64,000 bases of DNA from Bacillus_AB infantis_C. Its GTDB lineage: Bacteria > Bacillota > Bacilli > Bacillales > Cytobacillaceae. This document shows positions 1 to 8,371 of the stretch, one piece after another; the stretch's first letter is position 1; every line of letters starts with the position of its first letter. The notes under the pieces are model-generated. The model did not search any database, was not told the DNA's origin, and saw only the letters and a list, made by a program, of their open reading frames with translations. Where the stretch lies: contig NZ_JBNILH010000004.1 of the NCBI RefSeq assembly GCF_050107595.1, positions 186,001-250,000 of the forward strand, given 5' to 3'. Both the position numbers and the translations under genes were made by a program.

Positions 1-29
1 ACGATTCTAGGCTGTTCTGTACCTGTCAT
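1..29 (-). CDS. yvcK: YvcK/GlmR-family protein, 5' end only
   Basis: Only the first nine codons are present (MTGTEQPRI); the gene continues beyond the left edge. The ATG overlaps the stop codon of the rapZ/yvcJ gene in an ATGA arrangement, which is typical of translationally coupled yvcJ-yvcK. The call rests mainly on conserved order (yvcI-yvcJ-yvcK) and on the coupling, because too little sequence is visible for motif recognition. YvcK in B. subtilis is a UDP-sugar-binding protein affecting gluconeogenic growth and cell-wall precursor supply. Confidence 0.65.
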
Positions 30-919
30 GTTGTTTTATCCTTTCTCCTCTCGATATCGCGATGAGTGATGTGTGTATGGTAATCCTTCTCATAAAAGCG
101 GGCAATATGCTCAGCGAGGGCTACAGAACGGTGCTGGCCGCCTGTGCAGCCAATCGCAATCACCAGCTGTGCCTTGCCCTCGCGCTTATAGTGAGGGAGC
201 ATGAAGCTCAGCAGATCTGTAACTTTTTCGAGAAATTTATTGGTTTCATTCCATTTCAATACATATGTTGACACATCTTCGTCCAAGCCGGTTTTCGGCC
301 TCATGCTCTCGATGTAATGGGGATTTGGCAGAAAACGTACATCAAACACAAGATCCGCGTCTATCGGCAGGCCATGCTTGAAGCCGAATGACATCACATT
401 GACGGTAAATGTCGTCTTCCTGTTAACTGAAAACTCATCAAGGATTTTCTCCCTGAGCTCCCGCGGCTTCATGTTTGATGTTTTGTATATCAGCTGGGCC
501 CTTCCCTTCAGCTCCTCCAGAAGCTCCCTTTCAAGCTTGATGCCCTCAAGAGGCAAACCTGACGGAGCAAGAGGATGGGAGCGCCGCGTTTCCTTGTAGC
601 GCCTGACCAATGTAGAGTCATCCGCATCCAGATACAAAATCTGCGGAGCCACCCATGAAGTTTCGGCCAAATCGTCCAGCGCCTTGAATAAATGATCAAA
701 GAACTCCCTGCCTCGAAGGTCCATGACCAGCGCAACCTTATTCATCTTATTCCCTGATTCCTTCATCAGTTCAAGAAATTTCGGAAGCAGAGTCGGAGGC
801 AGGTTATCCACACAGAAAAAGCCAAGATCCTCAAAACTCTGGATCGCCACTGTTTTCCCTGCTCCCGACATCCCAGTTATTATGACCATTTGTGTATCAG
901 TCGCCGCACCGCTGCTCAT
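26..919 (-). CDS. yvcJ: RapZ/YvcJ nucleotide-binding protein
   Basis: A P-loop protein of 297 residues, the usual family length. The Walker A motif GMSGAGKT is at residues 16-23 and the family signature GCTGGQHRS lies near the C terminus. The family binds and hydrolyses nucleotides; the E. coli homologue RapZ is an RNase adaptor controlling glmS, while YvcJ in Bacillus affects competence, with the molecular role less clear. The start is supported by GGGGGAG seven bases upstream of the ATG. It follows the Nudix gene by 29 bp and overlaps yvcK by 4 bp, so the three genes are probably one transcript. Confidence 0.93.
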   Translation of the reverse strand: MSSGAATDTQMVIITGMSGAGKTVAIQSFEDLGFFCVDNLPPTLLPKFLELMKESGNKMNKVALVMDLRGREFFDHLFKALDDLAETSWVAPQILYLDADDSTLVRRYKETRRSHPLAPSGLPLEGIKLERELLEELKGRAQLIYKTSNMKPRELREKILDEFSVNRKTTFTVNVMSFGFKHGLPIDADLVFDVRFLPNPHYIESMRPKTGLDEDVSTYVLKWNETNKFLEKVTDLLSFMLPHYKREGKAQLVIAIGCTGGQHRSVALAEHIARFYEKDYHTHITHRDIERRKDKTT

Positions 920-948
920 TCCTGTTCTCCCCCTGTAATCTATATTAT

Positions 949-1416
949 TTAACTCGGATCCAGCCGGTAGCTTAGAAGCTCGAAATTCGGCGTATACGTA
1001 AACGTCCCGTAAATAATCCCATTTCCATGAATCATATATTCAAGAATGTGATAATCGCCTGCAGCCATCGGCAGATTCTTGATATCATCAAAATCATGCC
1101 AGGCCAGCTTCCCTTCCTCCGACTCATCCAGATTGATGCCATCAGACTCCCGTGCAAGGAAAGTAAACATCATCCATTCAGAAAGCACCTTATCCCCGTC
1201 TTTCATAATGAAGGTAAAGATCCCCTTCAAGCCCGGGTTTCTTAAATATATGCCTGTCTCCTCGCGGAATTCCCTGATGCAGGAATCCCGGACTGATTCA
1301 CCCGGCTCCATCTTTCCGCCGGGTGCTACCCACCAGCCACGTCTCGGTTTTTGTAAAAGCAACACTTGATTTTCCTTCAACAGCACACAATTCGTGACCC
1401 GCTGCAACAGCCTCAC
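949..1416 (-). CDS. yvcI: Nudix hydrolase YvcI
   Basis: A 155-residue single-domain Nudix hydrolase. The full Nudix box is readable: G-x5-E-x7-REFREETGI, beginning at the second Gly of the APGGK segment and ending near residue 56. The family hydrolyses nucleoside diphosphate derivatives, often oxidised (d)NTPs, using a divalent metal held by the REXXEE glutamates. The start codon is GTG, preceded by AAGGAA at eight bases. It is the first gene of a yvcI-yvcJ-yvcK transcription unit, as in B. subtilis. The substrate cannot be deduced from the sequence. Confidence 0.88.
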   Translation of the reverse strand: MRLLQRVTNCVLLKENQVLLLQKPRRGWWVAPGGKMEPGESVRDSCIREFREETGIYLRNPGLKGIFTFIMKDGDKVLSEWMMFTFLARESDGINLDESEEGKLAWHDFDDIKNLPMAAGDYHILEYMIHGNGIIYGTFTYTPNFELLSYRLDPS

Positions 1417-1558
1417 CTCAGCATTTCCTTCTCATGACCGCCGCACAGGCAGTCCTGTCGAATATATTCTTTTCATTATACTATTTTTGTCATCCAGCCA
1501 CAATGAAATGAAAATGGATGTTGTGTAAATTTAGAGGCGGATGCGTCTTGCCTTCGCC

Positions 1559-1593
1559 CAAAAAAAAGAGCACAGGCTATGTATGCCTGTGCT
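1559..1593 (-). terminator. Rho-independent terminator-like hairpin
   Basis: Perfect 9-bp stem (AGCACAGGC / GCCTGTGCT, arms 1569-1577 and 1585-1593) with a 7-nt loop. On the minus strand it is followed by a run of U residues (1559-1567). It lies about 280 bp beyond trxB, past a first terminator, so it may be a back-up or may close an unseen small transcript. Confidence 0.7.
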
Positions 1594-1825
1594 GCACAAA
1601 GGATTATATCTTAAAAGGGGGTCAATTTCTATTCCTATATTACCCGATGTTTATTGCACTACTGTTACAGTAGGATTAAAACAAAATGACTTTTTATTTC
1701 TTTAGTAAAAAGCTGACCGCAAGCCTTGTACAATACGGCTTTCGGCCTATTGCTGCCGGTGGATGGAAGCGGCATCTTTTTTAAATTTCTCTTGCGGAAA
1801 CCGCAGCTGCTGAGCCAGATTATGA

Positions 1826-1858
1826 ATAAAAACGCCCATTTCAAGAATGAGCGTTTTT
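1826..1858 (-). terminator. trxB terminator
   Basis: On the minus strand an 11-bp stem with one G-U pair (AAACGCTCATT / AATGGGCGTTT) and a 5-nt loop is followed by TTTTATTC. It starts about 12 bp after the trxB stop codon. Confidence 0.85.
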
Positions 1859-1869
1859 TCAAACAATAT

Positions 1870-2820
1870 TTAAGCTTTCGCCTTTAAAGATTCCATCAGT
1901 TCTTCCACATAGTGCTGGGCACTTTGGGCGGCGATGCTGCCGTCGCCTGTTGCTGTCACGATCTGGCGAAGCATTTTCTCGCGGATGTCGCCGGCAGCGA
2001 AAATGCCGGGAACCTTTGTTTCCATGCGTTCGTTTGTTTCGATATAGCCGTTCTCATTGGTGATGCCAAGGCTTTGGAAAGGCTTAGACAGAGGAACCAT
2101 GCCAATATAGATGAATACCCCATCTGCCTTGAATTCCCGCTCTTCCCCATTTTCAGTGGAAACAAGGGTCACGCTTCCTACCTTGCCTTCGCTTTCGTTG
2201 ATTTCTTTTACTGTAGAGTTCCAGATAAAGTCAACCTTCTCATTGTCAAATGCGCGCTGCTGAAGGATTGCCTGTGCACGCAGCTCGTCGCGGCGGTGGA
2301 CGATGGTCACTTTTTCCGCGAAACGGGTCAGGTAGACGCCCTCCTCGACAGCAGAATCACCTCCGCCGACAACAACAAGCTCTTTGCCTTTGAAGAAGGC
2401 GCCATCACAGACGGCACAATAAGATACACCGCGGCCGCCGAGCTCTTTTTCACCCGGCACACCGATTTTTTTATATTCAGCACCCGTTGTAATGATTACA
2501 GCGCGGGCTTTATATTGTTTTGCACCTGCCACAACGGTTTTGAATTCTTCGCCGTCGATGATTTCTTTGATATCGCCATATGCATATTCAGCGCCGAATT
2601 TCTTGGCGTGGTCGAACATTTTAGTGGACAGGTCAGGGCCAAGGATATGATCGAAACCAGGATAGTTTTCGACTTCTTCTGTGTTGGCCATTTGCCCTCC
2701 CGGTACGCCGCGTTCAATCATCAATGTAGACAGGTTGGCACGGGATGTATACACAGCAGCTGTCATTCCGGCCGGTCCTGCGCCAGCGATGATGACATCA
2801 TAAATTTTTTCTTCTGTCAT
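1870..2820 (-). CDS. trxB: Thioredoxin-disulfide reductase
   Basis: NADPH-dependent flavoenzyme that reduces thioredoxin in the cytoplasm; 316 residues, the usual length of low-molecular-weight TrxB. Visible motifs in order: FAD-binding GAGPAG at residues 13-18, the redox-active CAVC centre near residues 134-139, the NADPH-binding GGGDSA, and the C-terminal FAD motif GIFAAGD. The reading frame is open to a GTG at 2838, but AAGGAG stands nine bases before the ATG at 2820 and the protein then begins MTEEKIYDV, as in close homologues, so 2820 is chosen. It has its own terminator and appears to be monocistronic. Confidence 0.96.
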   Translation of the reverse strand: MTEEKIYDVIIAGAGPAGMTAAVYTSRANLSTLMIERGVPGGQMANTEEVENYPGFDHILGPDLSTKMFDHAKKFGAEYAYGDIKEIIDGEEFKTVVAGAKQYKARAVIITTGAEYKKIGVPGEKELGGRGVSYCAVCDGAFFKGKELVVVGGGDSAVEEGVYLTRFAEKVTIVHRRDELRAQAILQQRAFDNEKVDFIWNSTVKEINESEGKVGSVTLVSTENGEEREFKADGVFIYIGMVPLSKPFQSLGITNENGYIETNERMETKVPGIFAAGDIREKMLRQIVTATGDGSIAAQSAQHYVEELMESLKAKA

Positions 2821-3036
2821 CTTGCTCCACTCCTTCACTAGGACTTGCTGATCCCCCTGAGAAATGCTTTTATATTATCATATTACCGCTCTGAAAAATT
2901 GCCTTTGCCGCCTCGGCAGGCAGAAGGAACTGATGGAGCAGTACGTTTATTCCCAAGAAAAACAGCGGTTGTTTCAGTAGTATTTACTTACTAACCATAT
3001 CCTATAAAACAATAGGGATACAGTCCAAGAATCTGC

Positions 3037-4536
3037 TCATTTAAGAATGCTGCTGACTGATTTTACATACTTCTGCAATGTGGAAGCAGAAAGTCCGTAC
3101 TGGGCTGCGACACTTTGCTGCGACACTTTTTCGCTGCGCTGCTTTCTCCAGACATATTCCACAGCCCCGGCCCATGCTTTTGCATTCTTGGCAAGAAGCC
3201 CCTGACCTTCGGCTTCATTGAAGACAGTAAACCATGCCAGGTACAATCCAGCTTCAACTGTACCGATCGGCTTATGGTGACTGTATAAGAGCTCTGCTGT
3301 TTCATGGGCAATTTTCACACTGTTTTTTTCTGGTGCGACCATTTCAATCAATGATGCATATTCCCGGTCAACGCTTGTGAATTTTGGATTCTGCTTAACA
3401 TCCTTGCTTGCTAGAATCTCGTCTTTGCTGCCTGATTTTGAAGCAAGGAATAGGGCAAATAAACGTTCCTCCGCATATTCACTGTTCAGCTTTTTATAGA
3501 TGGAATCCAGATGGTCCTCGAAGCCGGCCGTTTCCGGCTTATCTTCGTTCCATGGCTCAAGGCCCGCCTTTTCAGGGCTGTATTCCAGCACCCTTTTCCA
3601 GAAGTTCCTGGCCTGGTCTTCTTTCCCCGTGAAGTAAGAGGAATAAGAAAGCCAGTAATAAAAGGCGCCATCTCCCTCATAGCCTGACTTGTGAAGCTTG
3701 CGCAGCCATTTGTAGGCAGGCTCGTATTCACCGACCAGCGCGAAGGTTGCCCCCAGCTTAAACTGGTGATCGATCAGAAGCGGCTGGATTTTTTTCAGTG
3801 TAGCAACTAAAGCCCTTACCTCCTCAAGATCATGCTGGTAATAGGCAAACACGAGCTTATTGCAGAGCGCATGAAGATTGCCCTGGTTGCGTACAAGCAC
3901 CTCATCAAGGATATCGTTCGCCTTGTTTACTTCTCCCAGGTAAAAATGGGCAAGCGCCAGATTATTGTATGCAGACCAATATTCCGGATAATCCTCGATC
4001 ACCGTGCTCAGAATTTCCACTGCTTTCGGGAAATGCCCTGATTCAAGAAGCTCCCTTGCCTGTTCCTGCTTGGTGATCAGATCATCCTGCTCATACAGTT
4101 CTTCATCCAGATCCTCAGCCTCCAGTGTCAAAAGCTCCAGAAGATCCTCGGTATCCTCGATGAACTCTCCGTCAGGCTCAAGCTCCAAATACGTATTGGC
4201 ATGCTGATAAGCATCCTTGAAGAATCCAAGGTGGGCATAATTATTGGCAAGGAAGTAATGGCATTCAGCCATTTCCTCGTCAAGCTCCTCCAGGACAAGA
4301 TGCAGCAGCTTATTAGACTTCTGGTATTCATTCAATTCTGTATATACGATCGCCAGCTGGCAGGCAATCATCGGCTCGCCCGGCTCCAGCTGCATCGCAC
4401 GCTGCAGATATTTGCTTGCTTTATGAAAATCCCGGCGGTGAAAGGATTTGATCCCTTTTGAAAAATAATATTCGCCATTCGGGATGAATGAAAGTAGTTT
4501 CCCCATCGGTTGTCTTGCTTTTGAGTCTTTGCTCAT
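3037..4536 (-). CDS. yvcD: TPR-repeat protein YvcD
   Basis: A cytoplasmic protein of about 499 residues made mostly of tetratricopeptide repeats. Helical-pair repeats with the A-x2-Y and P-x-Y spacing can be followed from about residue 20 to 340. The last 35 residues resemble a short helix-turn-helix (SVAAQYGLSASTLQKYV). No signal peptide or membrane segment is seen. It sits between his and trxB as yvcD does in B. subtilis. The ATG at 4536 has GAGGG at a suitable distance; an ATG four codons upstream has a poorer site. TPR proteins mediate protein-protein contacts; the partner is not known. Confidence 0.8.
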   Translation of the reverse strand: MSKDSKARQPMGKLLSFIPNGEYYFSKGIKSFHRRDFHKASKYLQRAMQLEPGEPMIACQLAIVYTELNEYQKSNKLLHLVLEELDEEMAECHYFLANNYAHLGFFKDAYQHANTYLELEPDGEFIEDTEDLLELLTLEAEDLDEELYEQDDLITKQEQARELLESGHFPKAVEILSTVIEDYPEYWSAYNNLALAHFYLGEVNKANDILDEVLVRNQGNLHALCNKLVFAYYQHDLEEVRALVATLKKIQPLLIDHQFKLGATFALVGEYEPAYKWLRKLHKSGYEGDGAFYYWLSYSSYFTGKEDQARNFWKRVLEYSPEKAGLEPWNEDKPETAGFEDHLDSIYKKLNSEYAEERLFALFLASKSGSKDEILASKDVKQNPKFTSVDREYASLIEMVAPEKNSVKIAHETAELLYSHHKPIGTVEAGLYLAWFTVFNEAEGQGLLAKNAKAWAGAVEYVWRKQRSEKVSQQSVAAQYGLSASTLQKYVKSVSSILK

Positions 4537-4810
4537 GTAATCCCTCATCTCTAGGCAGCAGGCAAATCACTCGCACACCTGTGCCAGCCTTAACTACAGT
4601 AGTATATCACATGTGCAAGCCGCCGGAGAAGAGCAGAATGAGATTAGTATTCTTCGGTGAACGGCATGCTATCGGTGCTGTGCCTGATGCGGTGGAATCA
4701 AGGCTCTATTCCTGCCGCTCATTACTGTTTGGACCTGCCTTTTGCTGGTTTCTGCCAAATATGGGGGACGATTTAGATTAAGGGTCAGATTTTCGAAGCA
4801 GCTCTGGAGA

Positions 4811-4980
4811 ATTCTGCTGATTTTTATATTGTTCTATTCAATAACCACAAAGATTCTGCCTAAATTTCGCATGATTCTACCCAAATTTACCGTTATTCTA
4901 CATAAATCTCGCATGATTCTACTAAAATTTACCGTTATTCTACATAAAATCGGCTTTATTCTACTTAAAATACATTTTTT
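4811..4980. repeat. 21-bp tandem repeat array (ATTCTAC family)
   Basis: The heptamer ATTCTAC or a one-base variant recurs at 4853, 4874, 4895, 4916, 4937 and 4958, exactly 21 bp apart, with looser copies at 4811 and 4831. Units share the form ATTCTAC-nn-AAATTT followed by alternating CGCATG and ACCGTT tails, so there is a weaker 42-bp super-period. The array ends six bases before the U-tract of the hisIE terminator, in the gap upstream of yvcD. A second array of the same family lies at 61079. Confidence 0.85.
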
Positions 4981-4985
4981 ACCAA

Positions 4986-5015
4986 TTTTAAAAAAGACCG
5001 GCCCTCAGGCCGGTC
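4986..5015 (-). terminator. his operon terminator
   Basis: Perfect 8-bp GC-rich stem (GACCGGCC / GGCCGGTC, 4996-5003 and 5008-5015) with a 4-nt loop, followed on the minus strand by TTTTTTAAAA. It lies directly after hisIE. Confidence 0.92.
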
Positions 5016-5025
5016 CTTACTATCA

Positions 5026-5661
5026 TTATCCTCTTTCATGCCGTTCTTTCAGCACACCAAGCACTTCCTTGAATGGCAGCTTCTGCTCGCGCAAGAGGAC
5101 GAGCAGGTGGTAAAGGAGATCGGCGCTTTCCCATTTGAGCTCTTCCTGATCGCGGTTTTTAGCCGCGATGATGACCTCTGCTGATTCCTCGCCAACCTTT
5201 TTCAGGATTTTATCTACGCCTTTTTCAAACAGATAGGTTGTGTAGGCCCCTTCCGGACGCTCTTTTTCCCGCTGTTCGATTACCTGCTCGAGCTCGGCAA
5301 GGATGCTGTAGCTGTCCTGTACACCCTCTGTCAGTCCTTCTGCCTGATAGACAGTTTCATTGAAGCAGCTGACAGCGCCTGTATGGCATGCAGGACCGGC
5401 TGGCTCAACAAGCACGACAAGGGCATCCTGATCGCAGTCATATTTGATTTCTGCAATCTTCTGCGTATTTCCGCTGGTTGCTCCCTTATGCCACAGCTCC
5501 TGGCGGGATCTGCTGTAAAACCATGTTTCTCCGCTTTCAATGGAAAGAGACAAAGATTCACGGTTCATATAGGCCAGAGTCAGTACTTCCTTCGTTATCC
5601 GGTCCTGGACAACCGCCGGAATCAGCCCGTTTTCATCGAATTTCAGTTCATCTGGATTCAT
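5026..5661 (-). CDS. hisIE: Bifunctional phosphoribosyl-AMP cyclohydrolase / phosphoribosyl-ATP pyrophosphatase
   Basis: Catalyses steps two and three of histidine synthesis. The HisI domain (residues 1 to about 110) has the zinc/metal motif DCDQDALVVLVE and the Cys-His segment PACHTGAVSCF. The HisE domain (about 115-205) has the helical pyrophosphatase features KKVGEESAEVIIAAK. The length of 211 residues is normal for the fused form. Its start overlaps the hisF stop by 4 bp, and it is the last gene of the operon before a strong terminator. Confidence 0.96.
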   Translation of the reverse strand: MNPDELKFDENGLIPAVVQDRITKEVLTLAYMNRESLSLSIESGETWFYSRSRQELWHKGATSGNTQKIAEIKYDCDQDALVVLVEPAGPACHTGAVSCFNETVYQAEGLTEGVQDSYSILAELEQVIEQREKERPEGAYTTYLFEKGVDKILKKVGEESAEVIIAAKNRDQEELKWESADLLYHLLVLLREQKLPFKEVLGVLKERHERG

Positions 5662-6416
5662 CGGACCGTCACCCCTTTTTCTTTTAGAAATTGTTTTACT
5701 TCGCTGACTGATGTTTCTTTATAATGGAAAATCGAAGCAGCAAGAGCCGCATCTGCTTTTCCTTCTGTAAAGGCATCAGCAAAATGGGCACTGTTGCCGG
5801 CCCCGCCGGATGCAATGACCGGTACGCTGACCGCCTCACTCACTGCTTTCGTTAATAAAAGGTCAAACCCGTTTTTCCCGCCGTCGGCATCCATGCTGGT
5901 CAGCAGGATCTCACCTGCGCCAAGCTCAACAGCCTGCCTTGCCCATTCAATTACTTCAAGGCCTGTCTCCTTGCGGCCACCATGAGTGTATACTTTCCAG
6001 GATCCAAGCTCAGGATCATACTTTGCATCAATTGCGACAACGATGCACTGTGATCCAAAAAAGCTTGCTCCTTCCCTGATCAGTTCCGGATTGTTTACAG
6101 CTGCCGTATTCAATGAAACCTTATCAGCTCCAGCCCTGAGGATTCTTTTCATATCTTCAAGCGCATTGATTCCGCCGCCGACCGTAAAAGGGATGGCCAG
6201 CTCTGAAGCGACCGCCTTCACGACTTCGGTCATTGTCTTTCTGCCTTCATGTGAGGCAGAGATATCCAGGAAGACAAGCTCGTCAGCCCCCTGCTGGTCA
6301 TAAAAGCGGGCCAGCTCGACCGGATCGCCGGCATCGCGGAGCTGTACAAACTGGATCCCTTTTACAACCCGCCCTTCCTTTACATCAAGGCATGGAATGA
6401 TCCGTTTTGTCAGCAT
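5658..6416 (-). CDS. hisF: Imidazole glycerol phosphate synthase, cyclase subunit
   Basis: The (beta/alpha)8 cyclase subunit that combines PRFAR with ammonia from HisH to give IGP and AICAR. It has 252 residues. The catalytic Asp11 is in CLDVKEGRVVKG and the second catalytic Asp is in VVAIDAKYD near residue 130. The phosphate-binding segments VGGGIN and ASGGAGN are present. It shares one base with the hisA stop codon and overlaps hisIE by 4 bp. Confidence 0.97.
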   Translation of the reverse strand: MLTKRIIPCLDVKEGRVVKGIQFVQLRDAGDPVELARFYDQQGADELVFLDISASHEGRKTMTEVVKAVASELAIPFTVGGGINALEDMKRILRAGADKVSLNTAAVNNPELIREGASFFGSQCIVVAIDAKYDPELGSWKVYTHGGRKETGLEVIEWARQAVELGAGEILLTSMDADGGKNGFDLLLTKAVSEAVSVPVIASGGAGNSAHFADAFTEGKADAALAASIFHYKETSVSEVKQFLKEKGVTVR

Positions 6417-7147
6417 CAGCGGGCCACCTCTTTCAGCGCCTGCTCAACCGTGAACCGGCCTTCATAGATGGCTTTCCCGACAATCGCGCCGGAAACGCCC
6501 TCAGCCTCATATGCCTTCAATGCTGCCAAATCAGCAAGGCTGCTAACGCCCCCTGAAGCAATGACGCTTTTTCCGGTTGCTGCCGCGAGCTGCCTGACAG
6601 CCTCCGCATTTGGTCCGGACAGCATCCCGTCTGTCGCGATATCGGTAAAAATAAAAGTCTCTGCTCCTGCATCAGCAAACCGCTTCCCAAGCTCAGCCGC
6701 CTTTACACCGGAAGTGTTAAGCCAGCCGTGTGTCGCAACATAGCCATCCTTCGCATCAAGACCGACCGCAATTTTATCGCCGTACTTGCGGATCATCTCT
6801 TCAGCAAATTCAGGATCAGAGACAGCAATGCTGCCGATGATCACACGGGATACGCCATTATCGAGATAGTGGGCGATATCCTCCTCTGTCCTGATCCCCC
6901 CGCCTATCTGGACCTTTGCATCAAGTTCCTGCGCAGCTTTTATGACAAAAGAGTCATTTACACGCTTTCCATCTTTTGCACCATCAAGGTCTACCATATG
7001 TATCCATTGTGCACCGGCATCTGCGAATGATTTCGCCATATCGAACGGAGAATCGCCGTACACCGTTTCCTTCTCATAATCCCCCTGCAGCAGGCGGACA
7101 CATTTGCCTGCTCTCATATCAATGGCCGGATAGATTGTAAAGCTCAT
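6416..7147 (-). CDS. hisA: ProFAR isomerase
   Basis: 1-(5-phosphoribosyl)-5-[(5-phosphoribosylamino)methylideneamino]imidazole-4-carboxamide isomerase, step four of the pathway, 243 residues with a (beta/alpha)8 fold. The catalytic Asp is at residue 10 (PAIDMRAGKCVRL), with the partner Asp in VGLDAKDG near residue 130. The phosphate-binding glycines are in IGGGIR and ASGGVSS. It overlaps the hisH stop by 4 bp, indicating translational coupling. Confidence 0.97.
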   Translation of the reverse strand: MSFTIYPAIDMRAGKCVRLLQGDYEKETVYGDSPFDMAKSFADAGAQWIHMVDLDGAKDGKRVNDSFVIKAAQELDAKVQIGGGIRTEEDIAHYLDNGVSRVIIGSIAVSDPEFAEEMIRKYGDKIAVGLDAKDGYVATHGWLNTSGVKAAELGKRFADAGAETFIFTDIATDGMLSGPNAEAVRQLAAATGKSVIASGGVSSLADLAALKAYEAEGVSGAIVGKAIYEGRFTVEQALKEVAR

Positions 7148-7782
7148 AGTGACTCTCCTCCTTTGCTGGCTATCATCGTAAAGTTCCGCAGCAGCTCCAT
7201 GCCAAGGGAACTGCTTTTTTCCGGATGGAACTGCATCCCAAAGACATTGTCCCTGCCGACCACAGCAGGTACTTCCTTATCATAGAAGCTTCTCGCAATA
7301 ACGACATCATGATCGCCCGGCTCTGCATAATAGGAATGGACAAAGTAAACATAGCCTTCTTCCACGTTCTTAAAAATCGGTGAAGAGCTGATGAACTCAA
7401 GCCTGTTCCAGCCCATATGCGGTACCTTGTATTTTTCGCCGTGGTCATCTTCTCCCGGAAAACGTACAACCTTACCAGGCAAAAGTTTAAGGCCTTCTGT
7501 ATAGCCATTTTCCTCACTGCTTTCGAATAAAAGCTGCATGCCAAGGCAGATGCCGGCGAGCGGCTTTCCTGCCGCGGTATATTCCTGGATCATCCCTGTC
7601 AGCCCGGCAGCATTAAGCCGGTCCATCGCATCCTTGAAGCTGCCTACTCCTGGAAGGATCAGCCCATCGGCTTTTTTCAGCTCCTCCTGGTCTTCTGATA
7701 AAAAGTAAGGGACTTCAAGCCGCTCCAGTGCTTTGCTTACGCTGAACAGATTACCCATTCCATAATCAATGATGCCGATCAT
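7144..7782 (-). CDS. hisH: Imidazole glycerol phosphate synthase, glutaminase subunit
   Basis: Class-I glutamine amidotransferase that feeds ammonia to HisF; 212 residues from the chosen start. The catalytic triad is visible: the nucleophile Cys in GICLGMQLLFE and the His/Glu pair in FHPEKSS. The N terminus MIGIIDYGMGNL matches the family; a longer in-frame extension to 7845 runs back into hisB and lacks a ribosome binding site, whereas AAGGGATG precedes the ATG at 7782. hisB ends one base upstream. Confidence 0.96.
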   Translation of the reverse strand: MIGIIDYGMGNLFSVSKALERLEVPYFLSEDQEELKKADGLILPGVGSFKDAMDRLNAAGLTGMIQEYTAAGKPLAGICLGMQLLFESSEENGYTEGLKLLPGKVVRFPGEDDHGEKYKVPHMGWNRLEFISSSPIFKNVEEGYVYFVHSYYAEPGDHDVVIARSFYDKEVPAVVGRDNVFGMQFHPEKSSSLGMELLRNFTMIASKGGESL

Positions 7783-7783
7783 T

Positions 7784-8371
7784 TTATAACATCCCTTTCG
7801 TTGACGGAACTCCTTTAATTCTTGGGTCGATTGTCGTTGCTTCATCTAGCGCCCTTGCAAGCGCCTTAAAGATTGCTTCAATAATATGATGCGTATTTTG
7901 GCCATAATGGACGATCACATGCAGGTTCATCCGTGCTTCAAGAGCCAGCTTCCACAGGAATTCATGGACAAGCTCTGTATCAAAGGTGCCGACCTTCTGG
8001 CTCGGGAAGTCTGCCCTGATTTCCAGGTGCGGACGGTTGCTCAGGTCAACGACTACCTGCGCGAGGGCTTCATCCATTGGTACAAACGCGTTGCCGTACC
8101 GCTTGATCCCTTTTTTATCTCCAAGTGCTTCCTTCAGCACCTGGCCGAGGCAAATGCCGATATCCTCTGTGGTATGGTGGTCATCCACCTCTGTGTCGCC
8201 CTTCGCTTCAACTGTCAGATTGAATTGCCCGTGCTTGGCAAAAAGGTCGAGCATATGCGTCATAAATGGGACAGGCGTTTCCAGCTTGGATTGTCCTTCT
8301 CCATCGATATCAAGGGATAGAGCTATTTGTGTTTCATTAGTATTCCGTTCAACAGATGCCGTTCTTGCCAT
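7784..8371 (-). CDS. hisB: Imidazoleglycerol-phosphate dehydratase
   Basis: Monofunctional Mn-dependent dehydratase (IGP to imidazole-acetol phosphate), 195 residues. The duplicated metal-binding motifs are readable as DDHHTTEDIGI and HHIIEAIFKA, together with HMLDLFAKHG near the N terminus. There is no fused phosphatase domain, as expected for Firmicutes. Its start immediately follows the hisD stop codon. Confidence 0.97.
   Translation of the reverse strand: MARTASVERNTNETQIALSLDIDGEGQSKLETPVPFMTHMLDLFAKHGQFNLTVEAKGDTEVDDHHTTEDIGICLGQVLKEALGDKKGIKRYGNAFVPMDEALAQVVVDLSNRPHLEIRADFPSQKVGTFDTELVHEFLWKLALEARMNLHVIVHYGQNTHHIIEAIFKALARALDEATTIDPRIKGVPSTKGML

Larger units (their letters stand above)
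1417..1869. other. Intergenic region between trxB and yvcI
   Basis: About 450 bp without a convincing gene. It contains the trxB terminator, a second minus-strand terminator-like hairpin and a short perfect inverted repeat, CTACTGTTACAGTAG, at 1659-1673. The only ORF of any length on the minus strand starts inside the terminator hairpin and has no ribosome binding site. Confidence 0.6.

Noticed and set aside
805..813. Perfect DnaA box TTATCCACA in rapZ
   Set aside because: A single copy inside a coding region with no neighbours; expected by chance.
1665..1862. 65-codon minus-strand ORF after trxB
   Set aside because: It begins inside the trxB terminator hairpin, has no ribosome binding site and no family resemblance.
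1912..2841. 309-codon ORF antisense to trxB
   Set aside because: It lies wholly antisense to an unmistakable trxB and has no recognisable motif.
4742..5113. 123-codon plus-strand ORF with a 7-residue repeat
   Set aside because: The repeated peptide simply reflects the 21-bp DNA array, which keeps frame; the ORF runs antisense into hisIE and lacks a start signal.
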